A stretch of DNA of 64,000 bases from Batillaria attramentaria (GCA_018292915.2 JACVVK020000141.1:124001-188000), one strand, 5' to 3'; numbered from the stretch's first letter, positions 11,008-21,223 are shown. The notes: a model not told the origin generated them from the sequence alone. Numbers and translations are program-made.

Positions 11008-11355
11008 TTACCTGTGAGCCATCAGGCCTATTTTCCTCTCGTCACCTACGTGAAAGTGGGAGCGAGCACATGTACCTAACTCAATATGGCCTTGATAGGC
11101 CGAATTCCACATGTTTGCATTTTTTTCAATGTGTATCCCTCTCATGGAACCCAGTTTCCCTGTTACAGGGCTCTCTTGAGCTCCTGCCTTGGATTTGGAG
11201 CGCAGATCATAGGGCTGACCACTGCTGTCTGATGACACCACACCCACACCTGCTGTGACATCTTGCATGTGACTGGTAGATGGCTGCCCAGGTTGGTCGT
11301 CATTGCTGTGTCTGGTACTTGAGTGGCTGCTGTTGTCTTCAGGCGGATTCTCCAC
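11008..11355 (-). CDS. Possible short or first-exon protein, unrecognised, Ser/Asp-rich
   Basis: An ATG at 11355 opens 115 codons starting MENPPEDNSS, rich in Ser, Asp, Gln and Gly, with PYDLRSKSK at about residues 48-56. This composition is common at the start of retroelement gag or host disordered regions, and the later part (after about residue 66) looks less protein-like. A CTGTAAC step near 11160 might be a weak donor. Transcription evidence would be needed; function unknown. Confidence 0.25.
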   Translation of the reverse strand: MENPPEDNSSHSSTRHSNDDQPGQPSTSHMQDVTAGVGVVSSDSSGQPYDLRSKSKAGAQESPVTGKLGSMRGIHIEKNANMWNSAYQGHIELGTCARSHFHVGDERKIGLMAHR

Positions 11356-12641
11356 AGCTGATGACCAGGTTTACCGGGTAAACAGGTTCTGGCGATGGCT
11401 TTTATCTCGCATGTTGGAATGTTGCAGGTAAACGCACAGGTAAACGCACTGAAATATCACTTGCATGCAACAAATACAGATGCTGTTGCTAGCTACAGCT
11501 TTGCTGTGAATGCTCTGGTACAGGCAACACTGATTATCAAGAAAAGTGAGCTCTTTAGGCTGTGATGCCAGACAAAATTATACCACCCCCTGGAGGTATT
11601 ACTTACATGCTGTCAGGCCCATTGTCCCACCATGCCTATGTGTAGTCCAGACCCCAGCTGCTTGACATCTGATATCTAGCTGATAAGCACGTTGTTGCTT
11701 CCTACAGACACTCAGCTATTTTGCATTGACACCTTGTTGAGTTTCACTCTTTTCCTTTTTCTGCCTGGCTTGATTGAACGCAACGGGAATCCCAAAAACA
11801 GTGTCAGTTTGGGGGTAGGGTAGAACTTAAATCAAGAAGAAATGAAAACAGTAACAAAACTCACTTAAACATTCATCTTTGTGTTTGTTACATGTATATG
11901 CATGTGCTCACAGAAAATCATCTTGATTGGTTTTTATTTCACACACTTCACAATTCAAAACATTTGTGTATGTTTCAGTTCAGTGCTGTCTGATTTGGCC
12001 CAGTCACTGCCAAACAGGTACTTGCACACAAGCCAAGCTGACTGTCTTGTGTGGTGGCCTATCTAGCTGTAACTTGCTAGGTCAACTCGCAGAACATTTC
12101 TCTACATGAATATAGCCATTTTATTTCAAACAAAGACATTTTTGATGCTGATCAGGACACAGATACCCAATAAAATTGCGCAAAAAGTGGGTTGTAGGAA
12201 CCTGTTTTGCATAAAGTAGTGAAATTTCGCTTTTGAATTTTTTTTTTTTGGAGAGTGGAATTGAGTGAAGAATTTTTCATTGTTGTGGGTGGAAAGGTGC
12301 ATGTTTGGTGTATTTTTAGGTGAGAGAATGGGAATGGTGGCAGCCTCGTTGTCGACTTGTTGACATGTAAACAAAATGTGCAGTTATGTCCCTTTGACTG
12401 CTGTCTGCTATGAGCTGTGAGGGGGGGGGGGGGGTGGCAGTGGAGAGTGATGCTATCTTGGAAATGAATTGGAAAAGGTGCCGTTTTTTCGTTGGTTTTT
12501 TTGTTGTTGCTTTTTTGTGTTCATCTGGTGTCAGTGTAAGGGCTGAGGGTGGAATCTGGCCTGTCTTTTGTGAAATCTGTGATGCAGACCGCTACGTGTT
12601 TGTAGATCAAACAGTGCGTAAATCAATAGGCGTCTGTGTCC
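11356..12641. other. No recognisable feature
   Basis: AT-rich sequence with a G homopolymer at 12420-12434. Open frames are short and not family-like. Confidence 0.3.
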
Positions 12642-13270
12642 TACATGGGTGAATGAATTCTTGTAATAAAGTCGTTCCCCTTTGACAGAGTTACTTCCCG
12701 CAGACCTGACTGACAGACGATTGCTTACTGGTATCGGAGAAGAGACCCTCTCTCTCTCTCTCGCCTTAGACGCGCGCTTGCGCGCGCACGCACGCACCCC
12801 CCCCCCCCCCTACATACACACACACACACACATTATGCAAAGACCTTGGAATCAGAAAGACGCGTCACTCCTGCCCTCGTAAGAGAGACATATAGCGGGA
12901 CAACGCGAAGAGTTGTCTGCCCGCATTAGCGCGCATCCTAGATCTGACCCCTATAGTGACAGCATGGCGGAAAGTGGAAAGCGATCACAAAAGCCGGGCA
13001 TGCAATTGTGTTCTGCGCCGAATTGTTCAAATAACAGACAAATATAAACGGGGAAATACTTCTTTTGGTATTCCTGTTGAAAAACAAACATTTTTTTTTT
13101 CGCTTTCTTGTCAAAAAAAAAGAAGACCTCAAGTGGTACGTGTGCATGCAGTGTAAACAAACAGTAAACACACGCGGCTGACGCAGATACAGCGTAATTT
13201 TTTTTCCCTGACAACTTCACAAATCACGGTGACTTAAATTGTGCTAGCGTCTACCTGCATCTAAATTCAG

Positions 13271-13322
<52 letters not shown>
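12642..13322 (+). mobile_element. Partial copy of repeat family T (left-central part)
   Basis: From TACATGGGTGAATGAATTC to the CA microsatellite it aligns with 59854-60475 and 43251-43850. It includes the TC run, a C homopolymer (12798-12810), the THAP-like remnant at 12964 and the CA tract at 13271-13322. Both ends are truncated relative to the complete copy. Confidence 0.88.
12964..13092 (+). pseudogene. THAP-domain-like exon remnant
   Basis: ATG 12964 opens a frame with LCSAPNCSNNRQ (C-x4-C), stopped at 13045-13047. The next frame continues YKRGNTSFGIPVEK, which fits the G.SF..FP part of a THAP zinc finger. The same one-base frame offset is present in the copies at 43495 and 60127, so the damage predates amplification of T. 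The later C-x2-H pair of a THAP domain is not visible. THAP domains occur in P-element and Kolobok transposases as well as host genes; which source applies here is unknown. Confidence 0.45.
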
Positions 13323-13327
<5 letters not shown>

Positions 13328-13429
13328 AAATTCATCTGCAATCATAACGCACTTTATTGCTAATAAATACAAGGCGTGTTAGTCTGCAAAGTGAATACTT
13401 GACTAGTGAACCTAACTGATGACAGAAGT

Positions 13430-13486
<57 letters not shown>
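13271..13486. repeat. Two (CA)n microsatellites
   Basis: CA tracts at 13271-13322 and 13431-13486; a C homopolymer follows at about 13517-13531. Confidence 0.98.
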
Positions 13487-13487
<1 letters not shown>

Positions 13488-13539
13488 TCTTCACTGAGAT
13501 ATCTTGCCAAAGTAGCCCCCCCCCCCCCCCCACACCACC

Positions 13540-15060
13540 ACCACCACCAAAAACAAATAAAATAAAATGAAAGTCAGCGCATTTACCATCTCATTAATGC
13601 AAAACATGCTCACTTCACATATACGTTTGCATGGAGTGAGCAAAAAATGGTCATACAAAAACATCCCTGAAGTACTTACAAGCACTGTCCTTTCACACCA
13701 TCACAGAAGAAACTGCTGACAAGTACTTTTCTTGTTCATGTGGACTCTGAAATGAGAAAACACACCTTGCTACTTACTACAATGGTAAACTCATAGAAGA
13801 AAGGGGTGTGACGGTGTGTGTGTGTGTGTGTGTGTGTGTGTGCAAAAACATCAAAACGTTGCAGTACTACGAATATACGAAAAATTCAGGGGCCTACGGA
13901 TGTTTATCACTATCGATCGCCATCCAAACCCTCCACACCGCCCCTAGACCCATGACTCCTCTTTCTTTATTCCATATTTATTCAAAGCGGGATTTAAAAA
14001 AAAAAAAATGGTAACAATCTTCCTTGTTTGCCCCTGTAATCTCCACTTTCACCCTTTCCCTTTATTTGGAACCGTGAAAATCATTCAAGTACCAAAACTA
14101 TAATGGGAAGGAGTAAGCTTACAGTTTAAATCGGCAACAAAAATCCGCAATGAAGTACTCAGAAATGCTGTCCCTTCCATTGCAAGCAGTTCTCATCTTT
14201 GTTTTAGTCCTGAAATGGGGGAGGGGGGGAGACACGTCACGCATTGGGTGCATGAACAGCCCACAAACAATCACCACTGAATTATATGAATGATTAGATC
14301 CAGGCGTCTGTTGCTTCTTTTCACTTCCCCTCCTCTTCCCAATCAGAAATCGTAACTCACACGTTTCTTTTCCAAGTATTTCAAGTGGAAAATCCTTTCT
14401 TTTGGCCTGTCCTCTTCCCTTTTCCTAGATTTACCTTCTCAGTTTCGATCGCGCGTAATGATAACACACACGTGCATACATGCACGGCTGGCGCATCGTT
14501 CACGTATCTTCGCTAGAGTAAACATTACAAAAAGTCAACATTCGTTATCAAAATAGACCTAGTGATACATCAGACACACCGAGAACAACACCAAGACTCG
14601 ACAGAAAAGGCTGGAAATTATAAATTATGTATCAAACGAACGAAACTGCGCTGACTTACCCCAAATACGTGTTCTCCTCTTCTCCACGATCTTCCCGGCA
14701 AAACAACGAGCGCCGCCATTTTGAATTCCATCAAGTGCGGACCGCGCGTATTTTCAAACGTTTCATTTAAACAGACAACACAAATAAAGAGGTGTATTCA
14801 AATTATCCTGTCACTCTGTGGGCTTGTTCTGTATTTCTGTTAAATAGGTGGAATATTTAGTGGATATTTATGGGGCGCCTCTACATTTACTGCTGATGCA
14901 CTGATCTCCAAATTCGTCTGCTGCAGACAATTATTTTAATTAATTTTTTCTCCAAAACCAGTCAATATTTGAGATGGCCCTGTATCAGAAATCTAATATA
15001 TCATGTTGATGAGCAAATCCTGCAAATATCGTGCTTGTAGCACGAAGTGCACAATTTTAG
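13540..15060. other. Upstream region of the lectin receptor, no gene seen
   Basis: It contains a GT microsatellite (13815-13841) and short A-rich tracts. GCCGCCATTTTG at about 14712-14723 resembles a YY1-type promoter motif. No supported coding frame was found. Confidence 0.35.
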
Positions 15061-15177
15061 TATAAACGTGGAGCTAAGAAACTCCGCTATACCGGTTCTG
15101 TAGAGGCATGCACTCCAAGCCAAGACGTATCATTGGCTTGGTTCCCGAGTTAGAAACAAACGTGTCAGTGATTGGTG
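15061..15177 (+). promoter_or_regulatory. Candidate core promoter of the lectin receptor
   Basis: TATAAACG at 15061-15068 and an inverted CCAAT box (ATTGG, 15173-15177) lie 115-230 bp before the start codon at 15292. The motifs are short, so this is only a candidate. Confidence 0.25.
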
Positions 15178-15291
15178 CGCGTGGTCGACGTCAAATTCTG
15201 ACGCACAAATTGTAGGCTAGCGACGGTTGGAAAGTGTAGCAGCTATTCTCCAGTCTCAACAAAACAGACTCCAAGGCTTATGCAGTGCAGG

Positions 15292-17325
15292 ATGGAAATC
15301 CTCAGCATTGGGGCGCTGCTGTTGTTATTGAATCCGTCGAAGGCCGCTTTAAACACATGGTTGTATTTCGACAGTACGTGTTACATGTTGATCCCGCGCG
15401 GGAAAAAAATTAACAGTAAGCGCGAATGTGTACTGGCAGAACCACGCACAGTGAAACACTTTGAATTTCTGCAACGAACGCTAGAGAAAAAGAAGATAAG
15501 TGGTTATACGCTTGGAATTAGGAGAATTAAGGGTACTCGTGTTGGAGTAGGTGTCAAGTTGTTGCCTGGTCAACGTCTGTCCTATTTGGCGAACAAATGG
15601 TCACCTCGTCAGCCAGATGGAGATGGAAATTGCATCGAAATATTCTTTTCGGGAGCAAACGACATAGAATGCTGGCAGAAGAGACCTTACATCTGCCAAA
15701 AAACAGCCCTACCTTGCAGTAGCAATCCCTGTCAAAACGGTGCGAAGTGCACAGGTGGATGTTATAAAGGTATGTGGACATGTTATTGCGTCAAGGAATA
15801 TTACGGAATAACATGCAATCTTGATATGGACAATTGCGAAAGCTATCCTTGTCAGCACGGTGGCACTTGTAAAGATGGAATTCAACTCTTCACTTGCCAC
15901 TGCGACGCTGGATATCGTGGCACAGTTTGTGAAATTGATATCGACGAATGTCAAAGTCAGCCATGTCAAAATGACGCGACCTGTGAGGAGGGACCCAAGA
16001 TCAACCAGTTTACTTGCCTCTGCACACAAGGCTTCACGGGAGCCACTTGCGCATATGAAATACCAACAAAGCCGTACTATGACTGCGATGTGTGGGTGCG
16101 TGAACATGGGGATCTTACCTGCAGTTGTTTAACCTCGTTTCTTGGATCTCCAGTAGCTTTAGTCGGCTGGAATATGAATAATAATGATACTGACCTAAAG
16201 CCACAGTTCACCTTCACATCTCTTCAGCGGGAAGATGACCGCTTGGTCCAGTACATTTGCCAAGCGACATGGAAAGTAGCAGACGAGGTCGATTATATAG
16301 TCACAACACCTTACTCCCCACGAGTGGCGTATGGGCCGACAAGGGCAGACAGCCAGATTTACGGAAACGACAGTGTGACTACAGATGGCCTGAAGGAGAT
16401 AACGTTACAGTGCTATTCAAATTCTGCGTGTCCTGGTGCAAGAGTGGAATGGCAAGACGTTGAGTGTTTCGAAGGAAATTACGGACAAGGCTGTACGTTC
16501 AGGCCAGATCCTGTAACTGCAACGTTGAATAAAAACAAAACAACAGTAGCCTGCAGACTCGAAAATTCTGAAATCCCAGCGATAACTGTAACAGTTACTC
16601 ACACCGTGAAGGTCACGTGGATCGGAAATGCTAAAGTCTTGTATCTCGAGGTGGATGAAACGGCAAATGCGGTTGTCGTAAACACATCGGCCACAAGAAT
16701 GCAGCTTGAGTGTATGGCAGTTGGAAAGCCAAGGCCAAAACTGCTGGAAGTCTTTCGTCATCCACGTCAAAATACCTCTGCTACGGCAGGTGGTAGTAAA
16801 CTTATAGCTGAGAACGAAGTCAAGACTGATCATCGATATACGAAAACCTACAGTATCACGTCCCCAGCAACCTGTGAGGAGGTGGACACCTACCGCTGCG
16901 TTACTGCCAGGGCTGAAACCTCAACAGAGCGTGATTCCCAACGCATTACCGTCCTGTATAGGTGCACATCCAACCCCGGTGGCGAGAACACGGAATCGGA
17001 CGCCTCATCTGCCATCATAGGGGCTGCTGGCCTGTTGACGTTACTGCCTCTAGGTTTCTTGATCGGCGCAGCCGTTCGACGTAGGCAAAGACAGAACAGA
17101 CGAGAAAGGCAGGAGGCACTTGATAGAGCTTTGGCGGAGAGAAATCAGAGAGGCCTCGAGAGTCGACTTGCTGGCGCTCAGGCCCAGGAAGCCCAGGATA
17201 TGGCCTTGCAAAATATAGAATTGATGCAGGAAATTTCTGAAACAGAAGCAAATGTAGACACTGGAGAAGAAGAAACCACAGGAACACAAGAAGAAACCAC
17301 AGGAACACAAGACGATTCCTCATGA
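15292..17325 (+). CDS. Single-exon type I membrane receptor: C-type lectin + 3 EGF + Ig-like ectodomain
   Basis: The frame is open from ATG 15280, but the ATG at 15292 has the better Kozak context (A at -3, G at +4) and gives a cleaner signal peptide (MEILSIGALLLLL...). Residues below count from 15280. A C-type lectin domain spans about 24-141, with QPD at 111-113, NCIEI at 117-121, N127-D128 in the usual WND position, and C50-C139 and C118-C131 as likely disulphides. QPD plus ND predicts Ca2+-dependent, galactose-type sugar binding. Three EGF modules follow at 146-179, 186-217 and 224-257; the third starts DIDEC, the calcium-binding type. About 266-556 is Cys-containing and resembles two or three Ig-like domains. 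N-glycosylation sites lie at 302, 363, 419, 468 and 498. A membrane span lies at 577-599, then an Arg-rich stop-transfer and an 80-residue tail, coiled-coil-like (about 605-655) and ending in two EETTGTQ repeats. No introns interrupt it. The order resembles selectins (lectin-EGF-...-TM) but with Ig-like rather than sushi modules. Likely a cell-surface recognition or adhesion receptor; ligand unknown. Confidence 0.9.
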   Translation: MEILSIGALLLLLNPSKAALNTWLYFDSTCYMLIPRGKKINSKRECVLAEPRTVKHFEFLQRTLEKKKISGYTLGIRRIKGTRVGVGVKLLPGQRLSYLANKWSPRQPDGDGNCIEIFFSGANDIECWQKRPYICQKTALPCSSNPCQNGAKCTGGCYKGMWTCYCVKEYYGITCNLDMDNCESYPCQHGGTCKDGIQLFTCHCDAGYRGTVCEIDIDECQSQPCQNDATCEEGPKINQFTCLCTQGFTGATCAYEIPTKPYYDCDVWVREHGDLTCSCLTSFLGSPVALVGWNMNNNDTDLKPQFTFTSLQREDDRLVQYICQATWKVADEVDYIVTTPYSPRVAYGPTRADSQIYGNDSVTTDGLKEITLQCYSNSACPGARVEWQDVECFEGNYGQGCTFRPDPVTATLNKNKTTVACRLENSEIPAITVTVTHTVKVTWIGNAKVLYLEVDETANAVVVNTSATRMQLECMAVGKPRPKLLEVFRHPRQNTSATAGGSKLIAENEVKTDHRYTKTYSITSPATCEEVDTYRCVTARAETSTERDSQRITVLYRCTSNPGGENTESDASSAIIGAAGLLTLLPLGFLIGAAVRRRQRQNRRERQEALDRALAERNQRGLESRLAGAQAQEAQDMALQNIELMQEISETEANVDTGEEETTGTQEETTGTQDDSS

Positions 17326-17395
17326 ACACAAGAAGAAACTGAAAAGCACTGAAACACAAGACACTTAATCAGAAGGGGGGGAATACAACACCACC

Positions 17396-17401
17396 AATAA
17401 A
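17396..17401 (+). terminator. Polyadenylation signal AATAAA of the lectin receptor
   Basis: Canonical hexamer 71 bp after the stop codon (17323-17325), implying a short 3' UTR. Confidence 0.65.
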
Positions 17402-17515
17402 GAAACACAGAAAAACCTGGAAGAAACCTCCAGGTAAATCGGAGAATCTTCATGACCTTCAGGATTTTTCATTTTCAACAGTTTGGCTATTCCCCCGTCT
17501 GTCCTGGTTACTTTT

Positions 17516-17770
17516 TTATGGATTTTTTGGCTCACTCGTGTAACAAAGTGAGTCTATGTAATAACCCTCCTTCGTCTGTCTGTGTGGGTGTCTGTCTGTG
17601 TGTCCGCAGTAAACCTGAACATTACCCTTTTCTGAGAATCTACAAATAACAGAGATACCAAACCTGGCATGCTTATAGACAGCCATGAGAACTTTCGAAA
17701 CATACCATATTGATTGACCTTGACCCAAGGTCAAGGTCACTACAGCTGACTGTTGGGAAATTTTACATTG
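17516..17770 (+). repeat. Dispersed repeat with paired TCAAGGTCA sites
   Basis: Similar in order and wording to 51110-51460 (AATAACCCT..CGTC, GT-rich run, GCAGTAAAC, TTATAGACA, GACCTTG). It holds TGACCTTGA at 17715-17723 and TCAAGGTCA at 17731-17739, an everted pair of extended nuclear-receptor half-sites. Confidence 0.6.
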
Positions 17771-17784
17771 GCATTTTCTGTACC

Positions 17785-18180
17785 CAAGCAGGGGGGGCAA
17801 GAGTGTCTTTTTGCCCCCCCCCCCCCCCCTGGAAAATCAGGTGACTATGGCAAGAGGGGGGGGGGGGCAAAGCCATGGTCATCCCCCCCCCACCTCTCCC
17901 CCTACCCCTCTTAGTGCTCTCTCCCTCATCCCACCCAACAGAGAACTTCCTTTTTTGCGGACCGAAGGCCGTCCGCTCCTCTGATTGCCCCCCCCCCCCC
18001 CCCCCCCCCCCCCCCGCTTTTCACTTTCTTCGGGCAACGTCCTGGTTCGTAAAGGTTTTTTTTGTCTACGCAGCATTTGATCGCCCCCCCCCCCCCCTTT
18101 CACTTTCTTCGGGCAACGTTCCCCCCTCCGAGATTCTGCCCCCCCTCCCCCCAACATCTTCCGGCGCCCCTGACAAGAAT
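17785..18180. repeat. Homopolymeric C and G tracts
   Basis: Repeated poly-C runs (for example about 17813-17829, 17986-18015 and 18084-18097) and a poly-G run (about 17857-17867) in a pyrimidine-rich stretch. A short duplication (TTTCACTTTCTTCGGGCAAC) occurs at about 18019 and 18097. Assembly errors are likely in such runs. Confidence 0.85.
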
Positions 18181-18635
18181 CTTTTCCTTTGCAGTACTTG
18201 ATCTGTCTGCCTTGAAATCTGACATATAAAATCGTACATGATGAGTTACAAGATTCAGAACAAACTCCAGAATCTCCAGCTTTCTCTTTGACGAGAGCCC
18301 GCATCTCTTCTTTGATGCCATTGTAGATCTAGCGGTTACATATGGCAGCAAACGAAAGCGAACACACAGGCTAAAGCAACACGTGAAAACCGAAACTAGA
18401 GCTTAAAATGTACACTACAACACTCACACAGGTCATATTTGTATGACAGTAACGAAATTGTTCGGTTCATTTGTCGATTAACAGGAAATCAGTGAAAAAC
18501 GAGGCACTAATTCCAGATAATCTTGCACTGACTTTCAACACTGATGCCTCTAGGGCCGTTTCAGAGAATATGCTGACTTGAAAAGCCTGAGTTATTTCAC
18601 AGTTTGCAAATATCTTTACCCACTGCTCCGTCGTC
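18181..18635. other. No recognisable feature
   Basis: Unique-looking sequence with short shadow frames only. Confidence 0.3.
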
Positions 18636-18708
18636 GGCTACAATCCACCTACCTGTCTGTTTTCGCACTGGCTACAATCCACCTACAGCCCTGGCTACGA
18701 TCCACCTT
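18636..18708 (+). repeat. Three copies of GGCTACAATCCACCTA (left cluster)
   Basis: Copies start at 18636, 18670 and 18693 (the third has one or two changes). The same motif occurs inverted three times at 19853-19925, on the other side of the zinc-finger remnant. Confidence 0.9.
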
Positions 18709-19226
18709 CTATGTGTCATGTGTTTGATTCATTTACTGCACAATTTAGCATGCACATTGATGGTTTCCATTCTCACATTGCAGATACTGCTTGGCTACTC
18801 CTGTGTTTTCTCTGCTACAGACATGGAACCTTCGGAATTCTTATGCTGGCACTGTGTAAACAAGAACACAAATGCAACTTCGGCAATACAAAAAAGCTAA
18901 CCCACAAACAATAATGACAAAAAGCAAACAAAGAAAAAAATGTCAGAAAAAAAATCTATATTCAGGATTTGGCACGACATCAAAGCAGCATTCATTCTCT
19001 GAACATAATAATAATAATAATAATAATTCTGCATCTGTTTATTCCTACACATGACAAATGGATCCATGAGAAACTACTTTTAAACGTTTTAAACTTAAAG
19101 TCAAACGACTAGAACACCTGAAACTGACTTTTTCCCAAGAAAAACAGCTTGCCATGAACTTTTAAAAAAAAATGCAGATCTCGCTCTTTCTGTTGCTTGT
19201 CCATAATGCAAAAATGGGCTTATGCT

Positions 19227-19644
19227 TTATTCTTTTACTGAGCACCTTTTCAAGCTTGAAGCATGCTTGAATAAGCCAGCACATCTTGCACATGAGAAAA
19301 TGGGCTTTTCATCATGAGTGTGGAGATGCTGTTCGAGATCGGCTCTCTTGTAGAACTGTTTGCCACATGTCTGGCACTCATGCAATGAGGGCTGCTTGGG
19401 TTTGCAAACATGGCGTTGGCGTTTTGTGCTCCTTTCGTGGGAGAAGGTAGCATTGCATGCACTGCATTAATTTGTAGGGTTTTATTTTGAAATGGACGGT
19501 ATTAACATGGGAATGCAGTTCTTTCAAGGTGACAAACTTCTTGTCACGAACTGTACACTTGAGGCGAAGACCGCCTTTGTAATTGTGGTTCCTCCTCATG
19601 TGTGTAAGCAGGGACGGGCGGTGACCGTACGAAATCCCACACTC
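19227..19644 (-). pseudogene. C2H2 zinc-finger gene fragment (about five fingers, frameshifted)
   Basis: Reading leftward from 19644: ECGISYGHRPSLLTHMRRNH (partial finger); LRLKCTVRDKKFVTL...HSHVNTVH (finger with its second Cys lost); then KPYK followed after 4 bases, one frame over, by CSACNATFSHERS...HVC (a C2HC finger). Next come HECQTCGKQFYKRADLEQHL with HTH (intact) and FSCARCAGLF, before a stop at 19227-19229. The frame change at 19467-19470 and the lost Cys argue for a decaying gene. A TGA lies just upstream of the first finger, where a CAG acceptor could also be read. Target DNA unknown. Confidence 0.72.
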
Positions 19645-19852
19645 TGCTCAAAGATGTCGTTTGGGCTTGACACTGCTTTTCCCCGGGGTCGAAGTGAGAG
19701 TGGGTTGAAAAAAACTCACCGCAAAGACCTGGTTCCGTTTGTGCAAGTTCTTCACTTACATCCAGAAAACTTTCTACATAAATTCCTGACAGTTCCATCT
19801 GAAACAAGCAAATGAAAACCTCTTATTCTAGGCTTTTCATGAACGAGAAACT

Positions 19853-19925
19853 TAGGTGGATTGTAGCCGGATCTAAATCAAGACGGTAGGTGGATTGTAG
19901 CCTACGCAAAAGATGGATTGTAGCC
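19853..19925 (-). repeat. Three inverted copies of GGCTACAATCCACCTA (right cluster)
   Basis: Complementary copies at 19853-19868, 19887-19902 and 19911-19925. With the left cluster they bracket 18.64-19.93 kb, either as termini of a small element that captured zinc-finger sequence or as binding sites. Confidence 0.9.
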
Positions 19926-20094
19926 GAGCATTTGATAGTATCACTTTTCTTTTTTCATTTGCTTGCGATGTAGGCCACTAAGAATGCTAAGTTTTGAAAG
20001 GTAAGTGCAAAATATATCAGAAAACAAAACAAAGACAAAAAAATATGTTCTTTCTGTCAGAAACTTCGGACAATTGTCGATGAAATTGCAAATC

Positions 20095-20310
20095 ACCCTT
20101 ATGTGGGGGAAAAGGACGTTAAACTCCTAAACACCCACCCACCCACCCTCTCTCTCTCTCTCTCTCCCTTCTTCCCCCACCCGGCCCCACCCCCAGTCAC
20201 GTGGCTAATCGGTCGAAGTCGTAGAGGATCTAGTGTCATTGGTAGAACTTGGAGAGGGGAGAACCGGCAACAATAACAACAAAACAGACAATAAAAATAA
20301 ATGAAATAAA
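20095..20310 (+). repeat. Duplicated block: SINE tail plus 150 bp
   Basis: It begins in the 3' tail of the SINE family (GGACGTTAAACTCCTAAACA) and continues through a TC run to ...GAACCGGCAACAATAACAAC. The whole block recurs at about 21175-21370 behind a complete SINE, so it was copied together with part of that SINE. Confidence 0.85.
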
Positions 20311-20355
20311 AAATGAAGTTTGGAGAAACAACTTTGTAGGATGAAGCCGTTCCTC

Positions 20356-20502
20356 CTTGTTAACTGTGATGCGGACGGAGAAAAAATTCACGGAGACCAC
20401 CACAGCATTAGGGGCCTGTGCTCTACTGATTTCTGTAATAACAAGTTAGGATTAAATTTGTTCTACCTTCCGCTATATAAAAAGCCTAATTAGACTAGCC
20501 TA
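20356..20502 (-). mobile_element. Solo arm of the 52-kb foldback family
   Basis: It is the reverse complement of the left arm of the element at 52057-53006, ending ...GACTAGCCTA at 20502. The rest of the element is absent. Confidence 0.75.
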
Positions 20503-20569
20503 TAAGAATAACTGAACTTTTAGATAAACATAGCTTTTTCAAGTTTCTGCGAGAAGCACCAGTCAAAAG

Positions 20570-21045
20570 AGTTCCAAATTTGCGATTTCATAAGTACAAT
20601 CCAAGGTATTCTAGTCCACGTTTCACCAGCCCTCTAGATCTTCCAGATTTTATGTAAAAATTAATTCAGTCAGGGAAGTCACAAAAGCAACAGGGAAATC
20701 ACAAGACATGCACAAGCATCATCTGTGATACCACCAGTGTGAGGCTGACGTCAAACGCTTAGTTCACAGACAAAATCAGCAAGTATCGTCACTGCCTCCG
20801 ACATTTCACCAGCTCTCTAGATCTTCCAGATTTCATGTGAAAAATAATTCAATCGGGGAAGCCACAAAGCCAACTAGGAAACTCACAAGACATAAAACAA
20901 GCATCCTCAGACGATCTCAGTGCTAGGGGTTGACGTCAAAAGTTTAGTTCACGGAATTGACGTCATCTCTCTCTCTCTCTCTCTGTATGACGACCTGCCT
21001 GAGGCTGACGTCAAATGTTTAGTTCACGGAACTGACGTCTCTCTC
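20570..21045 (+). repeat. Local degenerate tandem duplication with TGACGTCA-like sites
   Basis: TTTCACCAG..CTCTAGATCTTCCAGATTT (about 20620) recurs at about 20805, and GCTGACGTCAAA.G.TTAGTTCAC recurs at about 20749, 20931 and 21004. The repeats contain CRE-like TGACGTCA or TGACGTCT. Confidence 0.7.
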
Positions 21046-21054
21046 TCTCTCTCT

Positions 21055-21223
21055 GGGGAGCCAGGGTGGCCGAATGGTAGAGCGTTGGACTTTCAATGCT
21101 TGGGTCGAGAGTTCAAATCCCGGCTGGGGCGAAATATTTGTGCTGGCCTTTTTCTCGTTGCCCCGTCTTTGATATCACCCTTATGTGGTGGAAAAGGACG
21201 TTAAACTCCTAAACACCCACCCA
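21055..21223 (+). mobile_element. tRNA-derived SINE inserted in a TC run
   Basis: Complete SINE from GGGGAGCCAGGGTGGCCG to ACACCCACCCACC. It sits between (TC)n tracts, so the TSD cannot be sized. Confidence 0.88.

Noticed and set aside
15292..17325. True vertebrate-type selectin
   Set aside because: No sushi domains, three EGF modules and Ig-like Cys spacing; resemblance is in order only.
17879..18304. Gly-rich minus-strand protein in the poly-C region
   Set aside because: It consists of poly-Gly from homopolymer C tracts.
21055..21130. Functional tRNA gene at the SINE heads
   Set aside because: Each is continuous with the SINE body and tail and has degenerate arms; it is a tRNA-derived SINE head.
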